Assembly: GCF_005116505.1 (NCBI RefSeq)
Contig: NZ_SWBR01000001.1
Span: 558,001-622,000, forward strand
Direction of reading: 5' to 3'
From: Pedobacter polaris
GTDB taxonomy: Bacteria; Bacteroidota; Bacteroidia; Sphingobacteriales; Sphingobacteriaceae
Length of the DNA: 64,000 nt
Positions 19,101 through 27,261 of this stretch are shown here, in pieces; position 1 is the stretch's first letter; each line of letters opens with the position of its first letter. A program made the translations under genes and the position numbers. The notes under the pieces are model-generated. The model searched no databases, was not told the origin of the DNA, and saw only the letters and a list, made by a program, of their open reading frames with translations.

Positions 19101-19721
19101 TTCATTGTAATCTGACGATACTTTTCTATAAAAGAAGATTGTAATTAGAAATGATAAAACGGCAGCTAAAATAATTAACATAGGTGTGTAACCTGAGAAA
19201 TTATTTAACTCGCTGGTGCGAATGGCTAATAATCTTTTTTCTTCAGATTGCATATCCTTAATGATCTGCCTTACATTATCCATATAAGATTTTCCCTCCA
19301 ATAAGCTTAGCACCGGAACTGTACCGCCGTTACTTTTTATATTGATGGTTTTTTCAATGATATTTAATCTTAAATCGAGTATGTTTTTTAGCTCATCAAG
19401 TTTTCTCTGTTGGTACGCATTATCAATAGTATTATCCTTTAACATATTATAAAGAACACTAACCTTTTCTTGTGCACCAATATATGGCTCTAAAAAAACT
19501 TTATTCCCGGTTAATAAATATCCTCTTTGTCCTGTTTCGGCATCTTTTAATGTAGAAATTGTATTATCTAATCCATTGATTATGGTATTACTATGTTCTA
19601 CTAAATCAGAGCTTTTTATTAAATTTCTAATGCTTACGTATGAGGCGAGCGAACTCAAGATTAGAATAACCAATGATAAACCAAGTCCAAGGCGTAGGTT
19701 ACTTTTTAGCGATAACTTCAT
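16131..19721 (-). CDS. Large hybrid sensor histidine kinase with CHASE3, HAMP, GAF and three receivers
   Basis: 1196 residues. Two transmembrane helices (about 11-31 and 179-197) flank an extracytoplasmic CHASE3-like helical sensor (about 38-175). Then HAMP (about 200-268), GAF (about 285-430), a Glu/Gln-rich coiled coil (about 435-525), dimerisation domain with H536 (ANMSHELRT), HATPase (about 640-750, GIGIAKSKL and GGTGLGLSIS), and receivers at about 806-925 (D856), 928-1045 (D978) and 1075-1196 (D1125). The second receiver has E934-E935 where two Asp are usual. It heads the CheR/CheB and receiver genes, so phosphate probably flows to those single-domain regulators. Confidence 0.93.
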   Translation of the reverse strand: MKLSLKSNLRLGLGLSLVILILSSLASYVSIRNLIKSSDLVEHSNTIINGLDNTISTLKDAETGQRGYLLTGNKVFLEPYIGAQEKVSVLYNMLKDNTIDNAYQQRKLDELKNILDLRLNIIEKTINIKSNGGTVPVLSLLEGKSYMDNVRQIIKDMQSEEKRLLAIRTSELNNFSGYTPMLIILAAVLSFLITIFFYRKVSSDYNERVKLQEKLQLINEETANRIQVIQGIAREISSGNYRIRLDDVAKDGLGNLAGSLNAMAESLEYSFGLLEDKEWLQSGIAKLNDQMVGEKDIKTLANDMLIHIVEHTKSHVAALYILGEDKNLYLTGSYALTANEKNHKISNGEGLIGQCLQSNKLMLLDQIDGEITISYATGQTKPKNVVAFPLHRDGIMVGVIELASLNAYTPRKLDFLNNISGNIGLAIHASQNRKKIQEFLEETQAQAEELQAQHSELEALNAELEAQTQKIQASEEELRVQQEELLQSNQELEERTSLLEEKNQLIQERNIDIQQKAEQLEQSTKYKSEFLANMSHELRTPLNSILLLSRLMADNEELDAEYTEYASVIQSSGQGLLSLIDEILDLSKIEAGKMDLEIHNVTVDEVLTDMQSLFNPIAKDKQLEMEVLVDEDLPTMISTDKMRLEQILKNLLSNAFKFTTEGKVSLVLSSNKKNKTITFNVKDTGIGIAKSKLNMVFEAFQQADGSTRRKFGGTGLGLSISRELARLLGGDIELKSQENVGSEFILTIPLNFADKESFLEEQQIKKQTEENHPYEEFIPTYVERYTVDRIPGEVEDDRASITENDKVILIIEDDTAFAKMLLDFTRKRNYKGLVAVRGDVGIEMANQYNPIAILLDIQLPVKDGWQVMEELKNNAATRPIPVHIMSSLSVKRESLLKGAVDFIDKPVALEHMKQIFEKLEDALSRSPKKVLIVEENEQHAKALSYFLASANIQTLVVSNVSESIEALNKKEVDCVILDMGVPDKNAYETLETIKKNDGLENLPIIIFTGKSLSKGEESRIKQYADSIVLKTAHSYQRILDEAGLFLHLVEEKDKSEKVAVRNNLGGLNDVLKDKVVIIADDDVRNIFSLTKALEQHQMKVLAAVDGKDALKVLAENPKVDVVLMDMMMPELDGYEATKEIRKIPAYKQLPILAVTAKAMMGDREKCIAAGASDYISKPVDVDQLVSLLRVWLYDKV

Positions 19722-19743
19722 TAATATATTAATTTTAAAATCA

Positions 19744-20865
19744 TTAAACCTCTGTACTTAAATTAGTAGGCATTATAAAATAAAACTCAGAGCCTTCTCC
19801 ATAACTGCTATTTACACCTATTTGCCCGCCATGTCTTTTAATAATTTCTGATGCGATGTAAAGACCTATTCCTAGGCCCTGAAACCGCTGAGAAGTTTCT
19901 TCAACACGGTAAAATTTCTCAAAAACGTTTTTTTGTTGTTCTGGAGACATGCCAATTCCAGAATCTTTAACAGCTAGATACAGCTCATTATCTTTCACAT
20001 TAACAGTTAAATTAATTTCATCAGTGCCTGGAGAATACTTCATGGCGTTGGTTAAAAAATTTATTATAACCTGTTCTATGCGCATCTCATCACCATAAAT
20101 ATCGCACTTGGCATAACCCTTTTTATTTATCTTAAATTCGGGGTTAGATTGGTGCATAACCTCAATTACGTTATCCAATAATTGATCTAGAGAAAAATCT
20201 TGTTTATTAAATTTTAGCTTTCCACTTTCTATTTTAGAGATGTCTAGCAAATCAGCAATTAGGCTATTCAATTTTTCCAATTGAACCTGTGCCTTACCTA
20301 AATGCTTTCTAATAGTGTCTGTATCGCCTTTATTAATACTTCTTTCTAATAACTGAACGTAGCCTTTTACACTAGTTAAAGGTGTTTTTAATTCATGGCT
20401 AGCAATGCTGATAAATTCATCTTTTTTCCGTTCTGCTTCTTTACGAAATTCTATTTCTTCGAGTAAAGTTTTTTGCATTTCATTGAGCTTTCTACTTTGC
20501 TCATAAATGCGATAGAACGTTTGCACTTTTAGCAGCAAAATATTCATGTCAACTGGTTTAGTAATATAATCTAAACCCCCTGAAGAATATCCTTTTGCAA
20601 TAAATTTAAATTCGGTATTGGCTGCAGATAAGAATATGATTGCAGTCTCTTTTGCCTTGCTATAACCAGAAATTGCCTCAGCAACCTCAAAGCCATCCAT
20701 GCCAGGCATTTGTACATCGAGGATAATTAAAACATAAGAGTTCTTTAAAACTTTTTTTAGTGCTTCTTCTCCAGACGACGCTGTATCTACTTCAAAATCA
20801 TATTTTTCGAGAACCTTTTTTAACGAAATTAGGTTTTCTGGCGTATCATCTACAATAAGGATCAT
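19744..20865 (-). CDS. Hybrid protein: N-terminal receiver plus histidine kinase
   Basis: 373 residues, soluble. Receiver domain (about 1-120, D6-D7, phosphoacceptor D50 in LIILDVQMPGMDG, K103), a short coiled coil (about 122-150), HisKA with H157 (SIASHELKTPLTS), and a HATPase (about 255-370, DSGIGMSPEQQ and GLGIGLYIASE). No membrane segment, so it is driven by phosphorylation of its own receiver rather than by an external signal. It is the first gene of the six-gene operon, 22 bp before the large hybrid kinase. Confidence 0.92.
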   Translation of the reverse strand: MILIVDDTPENLISLKKVLEKYDFEVDTASSGEEALKKVLKNSYVLIILDVQMPGMDGFEVAEAISGYSKAKETAIIFLSAANTEFKFIAKGYSSGGLDYITKPVDMNILLLKVQTFYRIYEQSRKLNEMQKTLLEEIEFRKEAERKKDEFISIASHELKTPLTSVKGYVQLLERSINKGDTDTIRKHLGKAQVQLEKLNSLIADLLDISKIESGKLKFNKQDFSLDQLLDNVIEVMHQSNPEFKINKKGYAKCDIYGDEMRIEQVIINFLTNAMKYSPGTDEINLTVNVKDNELYLAVKDSGIGMSPEQQKNVFEKFYRVEETSQRFQGLGIGLYIASEIIKRHGGQIGVNSSYGEGSEFYFIMPTNLSTEV

Positions 20866-21007
20866 TCACAAAAATAGTTACAATTGTTGTTTGTTTGGCT
20901 AAGCTAATTTTAAACTTTAAAATTGCTATAAGATTTGACAACAATTATTCCACAGAATTGTTTTAAAATAAATCAAATATTGCGTAAAATTTATGAAAAT
21001 GAGCTTT

Positions 21008-21844
21008 TTAAAAGCTCGAAGTATTAAAAGTATCCCCTTGTTTAATTTCGCCTGTATCAAACCCTTTTTTAAACCAATGCATTCTTTGGGCAGATGTACC
21101 ATGAGTAAATGCATCAGGAACTACTTCTCCCTGACCCTGTTTCTGCAGTTTATCATCTCCAATGGCATTTGCAGCATTTAAGGCCTCGTCTATATCACCA
21201 GCATCTAATCTAAAGTCTTTTAAATTTTGCGCATGATGTGCCCACAAGCCTGCATAAAAATCTGCTTGCAACTCTAGTTTAACAGAAAGTTTATTGTATT
21301 CTACTTCACTTAAACTACCACGAGCTTCTTGCATTTTTGCCGAAACGCCCAGTAAATTTTGAACATGGTGTCCAACTTCGTGTGCAATTACATAGGCTTG
21401 TGCAAAATCTCCGGTAGCGCCGAAGCGGTTTTTTAATTCATCATAAAATGATAAGTCTATATAAACTTGATTATCGCCAGGACAGTAAAAAGGGCCAACT
21501 GCAGAACTTGCATTACCACAGGCAGATTGTACGGCATCATCAAAAAGAACTAATGTTGGCCGCTCGTAGTTTATGCCCATTTCATTAAATTGAGCAACCC
21601 AAACAGAGTCTGTAGATTCTAAAATCCCGGCAATCCACTTACCATTTGCATCAGTAGGAACACCTTTTTTTCCCTCTGTTTGAGTTCCTTGTGGTAATTG
21701 ACCAACCAGTCCGGTTAAATCTTTACCAAATAATAAACCAATAATAACGATAATTACTCCAACGCCGCCACCTACTGCAACACCGCCACCTTTCATTCCT
21801 CGTCTATCGTCTACATTTTCACTTCCTCTACCGAACCACTGCAT
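21008..21844 (-). CDS. ypfJ: Neutral zinc metallopeptidase, YpfJ family
   Basis: 278 residues. N-terminal basic segment RRGMKGGGVAVGGG precedes one transmembrane helix (about 24-40), so the catalytic domain is outside the inner membrane. The zinc site HEVGHHVQ is at 155-162, with the family features ACGNASSAVGPFYCPGDNQVYIDLSFY before it and ELQADFYAGLWAHH after it (third ligand). This is the KPN_02809/YpfJ group (PF04228); substrates are unknown. The Cys pair at about 109 and 121 could form a disulfide. The gene lies just after gltX on the same strand. Confidence 0.92.
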   Translation of the reverse strand: MQWFGRGSENVDDRRGMKGGGVAVGGGVGVIIVIIGLLFGKDLTGLVGQLPQGTQTEGKKGVPTDANGKWIAGILESTDSVWVAQFNEMGINYERPTLVLFDDAVQSACGNASSAVGPFYCPGDNQVYIDLSFYDELKNRFGATGDFAQAYVIAHEVGHHVQNLLGVSAKMQEARGSLSEVEYNKLSVKLELQADFYAGLWAHHAQNLKDFRLDAGDIDEALNAANAIGDDKLQKQGQGEVVPDAFTHGTSAQRMHWFKKGFDTGEIKQGDTFNTSSF

Positions 21845-21894
21845 AATTTTGAGATTAATTTTTTAAACAATAGACAATTTTAATACCAAATTGT

Positions 21895-23406
21895 TTAAGT
21901 ATTAAATATCGCTATTGCTTTCTCTATTCTATTTTGAATTTCTTCTTTACCTAACAATAAAGCAATATCAAAAACTCCTGGCCCAAATTTGCCGCCAACT
22001 AACATAATTCTAAAAGGTAACATTAATTCACCTGGTTTAAATCCTTTTACATCTGCTAATGCTTTAAAATCTTCTTCTAATTGTAAAGCAGTAGAATCAG
22101 TTTTAAAATTCTGACTAAATTCTTGAAAGAACGTTGCTTTTTCAGGACTCCATTTTGGTTTTACCGCAGCCTCATCATATGCATTTGGTGTAACAAAAAA
22201 ATATGTACTTTGAGCAACAAAATCACCTAATAGATTACAGCGATCTTTAACCATATCAATCACTTTAAGTAAAAAATCTTCACTTTTAACCTCAATGTTT
22301 TGTTCAGCAAGCAAATTGCGAACTGCAAATTGCAAACTATGAGCTGAAGATTGTTTAATCCATTCGTGGTTATACCATTTAGCTTTCTCAAAATCGAACT
22401 TAGCACCCGCTTTGCTAATTCGTTCAATTGAAAATGATTCTATCAGCTCTGCTAAAGTGAATATTTCTTTTTCAGTACCATCATTCCAGCCTAACATTGC
22501 CAAAAGATTTACGAATGCCTCTGGAAGGAAGCCTAATTCTTTAAATCCTTGAGTAATATCTCCTGACTTTGGATCTGTCCAGTTCATTGCATATACCGGG
22601 AAACCCAAACGATCTCCATCTCGTTTACTTAATTTTCCGTTACCATCTGGTTTTAGAATTAGAGGTAAATGTGCCCATTGTGGCATCGAATCTTCCCATC
22701 CTAAATATTTCCATAATAAAATATGAATCGGGGCAGATGGCAACCACTCTTCTCCTCTAAAAATATGACTAATTTCCATTGCTTTGTCATCTGCAACAAC
22801 AGCTAAATGGTAAGTTGGCATACCATCTGCCTTAAGTAAAACTTTATCATCAACCAAGTTTGTATCAAAACTTACTAAACCTCTAATTGTATCTACAAAA
22901 GAAACGTGCTCGTTTTCTGGCATTTTAATTCTAACAACATACGGTGTATTTTGAGCAAGTAGATCATCAACCTCGCTTTGTGTTAAGGTTAATGAATTAC
23001 GCATTTCCATTCTACTTTTTTGTCCGTATAAAAAGTTAGGAAAGATTATTCTTTTCGCATTCAAATCCTCTGGAGTATCAAATGCATAATAGGCATATCC
23101 ATCAGCAATTAACTGCTCAGCATATTGCTTGTAAGTTGATTTACGTTCACTTTGGCGGTATGGACCAAAAGCACCTGGTGTTTGTGGGCTTTCATCTGGC
23201 AAAATACCACACCAATTTAAACAATCTACAATATATTGTTCTGCACCTTCTACAAAGCGAGTTTGGTCTGTATCCTCTACCCGCAAAATAAATGTACCAT
23301 TATGTTTTTTAGCAAATAAATAATTGAACAAAGCGGTACGAACACCTCCTAAGTGTAAGCCTCCAGTTGGGCTTGGCGCAAATCTTACTCTAATTTTCTT
23401 TTCCAT
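21895..23406 (-). CDS. gltX: Glutamate--tRNA ligase
   Basis: About 503 residues from the ATG at 23406, whose protein begins MEKKIRVRFAPSPTGGLHLGG. An ATG 24 bp upstream would add eight residues unlike the family, and a -7 promoter box lies between the two, so the later start is preferred. Class I motifs: HLGG (HIGH equivalent) and KLSKRDGDR (KMSKS equivalent). The C-terminal anticodon-binding helical domain occupies about 330-503. Together with a separate glnS it indicates discriminating GluRS activity, and the product also feeds tetrapyrrole synthesis. Confidence 0.95.
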   Translation of the reverse strand: MEKKIRVRFAPSPTGGLHLGGVRTALFNYLFAKKHNGTFILRVEDTDQTRFVEGAEQYIVDCLNWCGILPDESPQTPGAFGPYRQSERKSTYKQYAEQLIADGYAYYAFDTPEDLNAKRIIFPNFLYGQKSRMEMRNSLTLTQSEVDDLLAQNTPYVVRIKMPENEHVSFVDTIRGLVSFDTNLVDDKVLLKADGMPTYHLAVVADDKAMEISHIFRGEEWLPSAPIHILLWKYLGWEDSMPQWAHLPLILKPDGNGKLSKRDGDRLGFPVYAMNWTDPKSGDITQGFKELGFLPEAFVNLLAMLGWNDGTEKEIFTLAELIESFSIERISKAGAKFDFEKAKWYNHEWIKQSSAHSLQFAVRNLLAEQNIEVKSEDFLLKVIDMVKDRCNLLGDFVAQSTYFFVTPNAYDEAAVKPKWSPEKATFFQEFSQNFKTDSTALQLEEDFKALADVKGFKPGELMLPFRIMLVGGKFGPGVFDIALLLGKEEIQNRIEKAIAIFNT

Positions 23407-23413
23407 TACATCG

Positions 23414-23421
23414 CAAAGATA
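23414..23421 (-). promoter_or_regulatory. Candidate -7 box for gltX
   Basis: Read on the minus strand the bases are TATCTTTG, a perfect TAnnTTTG box, 8 bp before the preferred start. It implies a very short leader. No -33 TTG at the usual spacing was found. Confidence 0.35.
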
Positions 23422-23541
23422 TATTTTCATCTCTAAATTATCTGTTTTTTAATTGTGATGAGCTACTATGATTTTACCCTTTTTATAGTTGTTTTTGAAA
23501 AAATAATGATGGTTTTACCTCGTTTACGTTTTCTGTTGGTA

Positions 23542-23549
23542 TATTTTTG
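23542..23549 (+). promoter_or_regulatory. Candidate -7 box for the histidine kinase operon
   Basis: TATTTTTG matches TAnnTTTG and lies 31 bp before the ATG at 23581. The -33 element is not clear. Confidence 0.35.
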
Positions 23550-23580
23550 ATTGCTATTTTGTAATTTGCCTTCATCTGTT

Positions 23581-24810
23581 ATGAACCCATATCAAAAGAA
23601 GCGCCGCTGGAAAGTTTTTTTACTTGTATTTGCTATCGTAATTGGTACAGCATCTGTCTTTTATTCTGATTTCTTTGTGAAAAAGATGGAACGTGAAGAA
23701 GCCGCCCAATTTCATCTCTTTATAAAAGTTTTAGAGCAACAAATGAAAATGTATGAAAACGAGCAACTAACGGACGTTTTTGACACCATTAAAGAAAACA
23801 ACAAAATGGATGTGATTCTTACTAACCCCGATGGTAGTATTTACACTTGGATTGGATTGGATTCTACAAAAACGCTATATTCTAGCGATAATTCTAAAAC
23901 TTACGATTCCTTATATTTTGTTAGGCAACTCGCTAAAATGAAAAAACAACATCCTGCAGCAAAAATGGCAGGAAGTGAAGATCAACCATTGGTTGCTTAT
24001 TATAAGGATTCTTTTATTTTAACACAATTGAGGTTTTTCCCTTACATACAATTGGGTGTGATCGGCCTATTTATTTTAGCTGCTTACGTGGCATTTAGCT
24101 CTGCCCGTAGAGCAGAACAAGATCAAGTTTGGGTTGGGATGGCTAAAGAAACCGCACATCAACTTGGCACGCCTATTTCTTCATTAATGGCATGGGTTGA
24201 ACTGATGAAATCTAAATTCGATGCAGAAGATGATCCCTTGATAGCAGAAATGCAAAACGACATCCATCGATTAGAGATTATTACAGACCGGTTTTCTAAA
24301 ATTGGCTCCAAGCCAATACTTGAAGATCATGTAGTTTATTTAGTAGTTAAAAACTTTATTGCTTATTTTAAAATCCGTACTTCAGACAAGATCAACTTTG
24401 TAATTACTGGCGATAACCAAGTAAGAGCAATGTTAAGTATTCCATTATTTGATTGGGTAATTGAAAATTTATTAAAAAATGCAGCCAACGCTATAGAAAA
24501 TGAAGGAACGATTAGTGTAAACATTGTAGAAAATTTAGCTAAGGAAGAAGTATTTATTGACGTAAGTGATACCGGAAAGGGTATTCCACGTTCCAAATTC
24601 GATACCGTTTTTCAACCAGGTTATACTACCCGTAAACGTGGTTGGGGTTTAGGCTTGTCTTTAACCAAAAGGATGGTAGAAAATTACCATAGCGGACAAA
24701 TTTTTGTGAAGGAATCTGAATTAGGAAAAGGTACAACATTTAGAATTATATTAAAAAGCAGTATAACTTATGAACCAACCTCAAACACAGGAGTACCCAG
24801 AGTGGTATGA
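23581..24810 (+). CDS. Membrane sensor histidine kinase
   Basis: About 409 residues from the ATG at 23581 (MNPYQKKRRWKVFLLVF); a TTG 30 bp upstream is less likely. Transmembrane helices at about 13-32 and 157-175 flank a periplasmic sensor region of about 120 residues. The phosphoacceptor H193 is in KETAHQLGTPISSL, an H-box variant (HQLGTP rather than HELRTP) common in Bacteroidota. The HATPase shows NLLKNAANAIE, DTGKGIPRSKF and GWGLGLSLTKRM. There is no adjacent response regulator. Its 3' end overlaps the DinB-like gene by 41 bp in another frame, so the two are probably co-expressed. Confidence 0.9.
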   Translation: MNPYQKKRRWKVFLLVFAIVIGTASVFYSDFFVKKMEREEAAQFHLFIKVLEQQMKMYENEQLTDVFDTIKENNKMDVILTNPDGSIYTWIGLDSTKTLYSSDNSKTYDSLYFVRQLAKMKKQHPAAKMAGSEDQPLVAYYKDSFILTQLRFFPYIQLGVIGLFILAAYVAFSSARRAEQDQVWVGMAKETAHQLGTPISSLMAWVELMKSKFDAEDDPLIAEMQNDIHRLEIITDRFSKIGSKPILEDHVVYLVVKNFIAYFKIRTSDKINFVITGDNQVRAMLSIPLFDWVIENLLKNAANAIENEGTISVNIVENLAKEEVFIDVSDTGKGIPRSKFDTVFQPGYTTRKRGWGLGLSLTKRMVENYHSGQIFVKESELGKGTTFRIILKSSITYEPTSNTGVPRVV

Positions 24811-25273
24811 GAGATACATTAGCCTTGTTGAAGGAGATGTAATTGAAATTTTAGAAAAGCAAATTTCTGACTTTTCTAATTTCATTAATAACCTAATAGA
24901 AAAAGGTGATTATGCTTATGCCCCGGGTAAGTGGACTATTAAAGAGCTTGTTGGCCATATTATAGATACTGAGCGCATTATGGCTTTTAGGTTAACTTGT
25001 TTTGCAAGAAATGAAAAGGGTCAAATACCAGGTTTTGAAGAAGATGAATATGTTGCAAATGCAAATTTTAAGGCCCGAAGTTTATTTAGTCTATCAGAAG
25101 AGTTTGCCCAGTTGAGAAAAGCAAATATGTTTTTAATAAAATCTTTAAATGATGAAGAATTAGCTAGAAGTGGTAATGCAAATGGAAATCTAATTTCTGT
25201 AAAAGCCTTGGTTTATGTTCTTGCTGGGCATATTATTCATCACACTAATGTGATTAAAGAACGCTATTTATGA
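24770..25273 (+). CDS. DinB/DfsB family metalloprotein
   Basis: 167 residues, a four-helix bundle of the DinB-2 type. Three His fit the metal site: H63 (LVGHIIDTE), H154 and H158 (LAGHIIHHTN). WTIKELVGHIIDTERI is the typical N-terminal motif. Family members are metal-dependent enzymes (often thiol transferases or hydrolases) of mostly unknown substrate. It begins inside the histidine kinase gene and overlaps the thioesterase gene by 4 bp (ATGA), making a coupled three-gene unit. Confidence 0.9.
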   Translation: MNQPQTQEYPEWYERYISLVEGDVIEILEKQISDFSNFINNLIEKGDYAYAPGKWTIKELVGHIIDTERIMAFRLTCFARNEKGQIPGFEEDEYVANANFKARSLFSLSEEFAQLRKANMFLIKSLNDEELARSGNANGNLISVKALVYVLAGHIIHHTNVIKERYL

Positions 25274-25695
25274 TTTGGTTTAAAGATTTTACACCAGCAT
25301 TATTAAATGATAGACCTAAAAACCATATTGGCGCATTATTGGGTATTGAATTTACCGAAATTGGTGAAGATTACATTTGCGCAACGATGCCAGTTGATGA
25401 ACGTACACACCAACCAGCAGGAATTTTACATGGCGGTGCATCTGTAGTCCTAGCAGAAACCTTAGGTAGCATTGCATCGTATATGTGTATTGATCCGGCT
25501 AAATATATTGCTGTTGGCTTAGAAGTAAATGCAAATCACATTAGGCCGGTAAGTTCTGGCTTAGTAAAAGGAATTTGCAAACCTTTACACATTGGCGGAA
25601 AAACCCAAATTTGGGAGATTAAGATGTATAACGATAAAGGAAAAATGAACTGTGTGAGCCGATTAACAGTGGCTATTTTACCGAAACCTTTATAA
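25270..25695 (+). CDS. Hotdog-fold acyl-CoA thioesterase, PaaI/MenI type
   Basis: 141 residues with the hotdog signature HQPAGILHGGASVVLAETLGSIAS (about 48-71), including the catalytic acid E64 within the helix and HGG turn. This subgroup includes 1,4-dihydroxy-2-naphthoyl-CoA thioesterase (MenI) of menaquinone synthesis and PaaI; the length and the AETLGSIAS helix fit MenI-like enzymes best, and Bacteroidota use menaquinone. No other men genes are nearby, so the substrate stays open. It is coupled to the DinB-like gene by a 4-bp overlap. Confidence 0.85.
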   Translation: MIWFKDFTPALLNDRPKNHIGALLGIEFTEIGEDYICATMPVDERTHQPAGILHGGASVVLAETLGSIASYMCIDPAKYIAVGLEVNANHIRPVSSGLVKGICKPLHIGGKTQIWEIKMYNDKGKMNCVSRLTVAILPKPL

Positions 25696-25696
25696 G

Positions 25697-25789
25697 GTCC
25701 GAAAGTTTAGTCGGAAAGTCTGAGGGTTGGAATCAAAAAGTCCAAAAGTTACCCACTTTTGGACTTTCGGACTTTACTAGCTTTCGGAC
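25697..25789. terminator. Nested palindrome between convergent genes
   Basis: Inner perfect 13-bp stem AAAGTCCAAAAGT / ACTTTTGGACTTT (25737-25749 and 25755-25767, 5-base loop) inside an outer 9-bp stem GTCCGAAAG / CTTTCGGAC (25697-25705 and 25781-25789). The word AGTCCGAAAG recurs. The right end provides the TAG stop of the DUF6249 gene. It probably terminates both genes. Confidence 0.75.
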
Positions 25790-26148
25790 TAAGCTTGCTT
25801 ATCTAACCACTTTTTCTCAATTGCATAAGATGCGATTAAACCTAATCCTCCGAAGATACCTAGGCAACCAAAATAAATTGCAACTGATTGGCCTTCTTCC
25901 ATATCTGTCATTTCTGACCCGAATACTCCTCTTACTGTAAATAGCGCTACTAATAATCCTATACCCAAACCTACTAGCAACAAGCCAAACTTTAGGCTTA
26001 AAAAAGGTTTAGGCGTTGCTTTGTGAACGCCTGGATCTATTCCACGTTCTATCATTGCCATTTTCTCTTTGTTTGATAAATATCTGATACCGAACACCAT
26101 TGCGAACGTACAGATGAAAAATGTGATTGGTACTAATATTCCTTCCAT
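25789..26148 (-). CDS. DUF6249 domain membrane protein
   Basis: 119 residues. Transmembrane helices at about 5-22, 50-70 and 88-106, with the short cytoplasmic motif KEKMAMIERGIDPG (about 28-41) that is characteristic of these small Bacteroidota proteins (DUF6249). Function unknown; the family is often found near RNA polymerase sigma-factor genes, none of which is present here. Its TAG stop lies inside the palindromic repeat that separates it from the thioesterase gene. Confidence 0.8.
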   Translation of the reverse strand: MEGILVPITFFICTFAMVFGIRYLSNKEKMAMIERGIDPGVHKATPKPFLSLKFGLLLVGLGIGLLVALFTVRGVFGSEMTDMEEGQSVAIYFGCLGIFGGLGLIASYAIEKKWLDKQA

Positions 26149-26283
26149 GATTTTATTTTTTAATTGTTAAATATTTCTTTCGTTGTAGAACCGATGTTCT
26201 GAATACTATGACAACAGCAAAAAAAATTAGGTTACACCCTAAACGAAAAAAAATAAGAATTAAACTAAAGATCTGCCAAACAT

Positions 26284-27123
26284 CTATTTCCTAATCTCGA
26301 TAACAGTTCCTGAAGCAATATATTTAAACAAAGTATCAATGTCTTTATTTTGCAAGGCGATGCAACCTGCAGTCCAATCTTTAGCATTAACTTTAGCAGG
26401 TGTTGTACCATGAATAGAAACACCATAACCAGCTTTTACACCTCGCTGTTTGGCAATTGATTTATCATTGGCATCTGGGTATGAAATCAGGAAACTCTTA
26501 TAAAACTTATCTCTCCGGATATATTTATGATCCACATTGTAAATTCCCTCAGGTGTTTTTCCGTCTCCTTCTTTTACCTTGTTACCTATAGGATTAAAAC
26601 CCATGTCGATATTAAAGGTTTTCACCACCTTTCCTTTACGAGTGATAATCATTTTATGTTTCGCCTTTAATACTAAGATGTGGTCTGCTTGAGCAAGTGT
26701 ATTTGCAATATCCTCTAGTTTAACCTTCCAGCTGGTAATTGTATCAGGATATCGCCATGCATCCCATCTTTCTCTACTTGCTACTGCGTAATCATCCTTT
26801 TGCAAGGAATCTTGTGAATCTTCTGTTAAACGATGTAATCTCCAAACTTTTTTATCTCTAAAAATTATGGCTTTGTGATTAAAAACTAGTTTAACATATT
26901 GAGCAAATTTGAAGGGATTTTCTTTACTGTCATTTACTACAATACTGGTATCTATACCTTTTGGAAGATGTTTGTATAGCGAATCATGCCATTTTATGCC
27001 AGGATCTTCTTTAGCATTTTGTAAAAGAATTTTTGATTTGACCTTTTCAATAGGTTCCATTTGCTTCCATACGCAATAAGCTATAACAGAACCAAATAAA
27101 AAAAATAGCGCAAAATATTTCAT
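26284..27123 (-). CDS. L,D-transpeptidase (YkuD/ErfK family)
   Basis: 279 residues from the ATG at 27123 (MKYFALFFLFGSVIAYCVW); the frame also opens at a TTG six bases earlier. One N-terminal hydrophobic helix (about 3-18) sends it to the periplasm. The YkuD domain (about 145-279) carries H238 (SIHGTTP) and the catalytic C254 in TAGCIAL, a variant of the usual SHGC motif, plus the preceding DGKTPEGIYNV. These enzymes form 3-3 crosslinks or attach proteins to peptidoglycan, or act as endopeptidases. A 30-bp dyad lies directly upstream. Confidence 0.9.
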   Translation of the reverse strand: MKYFALFFLFGSVIAYCVWKQMEPIEKVKSKILLQNAKEDPGIKWHDSLYKHLPKGIDTSIVVNDSKENPFKFAQYVKLVFNHKAIIFRDKKVWRLHRLTEDSQDSLQKDDYAVASRERWDAWRYPDTITSWKVKLEDIANTLAQADHILVLKAKHKMIITRKGKVVKTFNIDMGFNPIGNKVKEGDGKTPEGIYNVDHKYIRRDKFYKSFLISYPDANDKSIAKQRGVKAGYGVSIHGTTPAKVNAKDWTAGCIALQNKDIDTLFKYIASGTVIEIRK

Positions 27124-27130
27124 ACTCAAA

Positions 27131-27160
27131 ATTCTATAACTAAATATACAGTTATAGAAT
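27131..27160. promoter_or_regulatory. 30-bp dyad upstream of the L,D-transpeptidase gene
   Basis: ATTCTATAACT and its exact complement (11 bp each, 8-base centre) end 7 bp before the ATG. Position and symmetry fit an operator or a leader hairpin; there is no T run, so it is not a terminator. Confidence 0.4.
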
Positions 27161-27198
27161 AAGATTTCAAAATTTTAACAGTTATTTATTAAAAACAA

Positions 27199-27230
27199 AA
27201 AAGACCATCTTTTTGCAAAGACGGTCTCCC
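27199..27230 (-). terminator. Terminator of the porin-like gene
   Basis: On the minus strand GACCGTCTTT pairs with AAAGATGGTC (one wobble, 4-base loop) followed by TTTTTTG, 32 bp after the stop of the outer-membrane protein gene. Confidence 0.8.
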
Positions 27231-27261
27231 TTATTAACTTGAGCTATTGCCCAATATCAAT

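Noticed and set aside
20869..20876. TATTTTTG box on the minus strand before the six-gene signalling operon
   Set aside because: It is only 3 bp from the ATG and would require a leaderless or internal start; no -33 element was seen.
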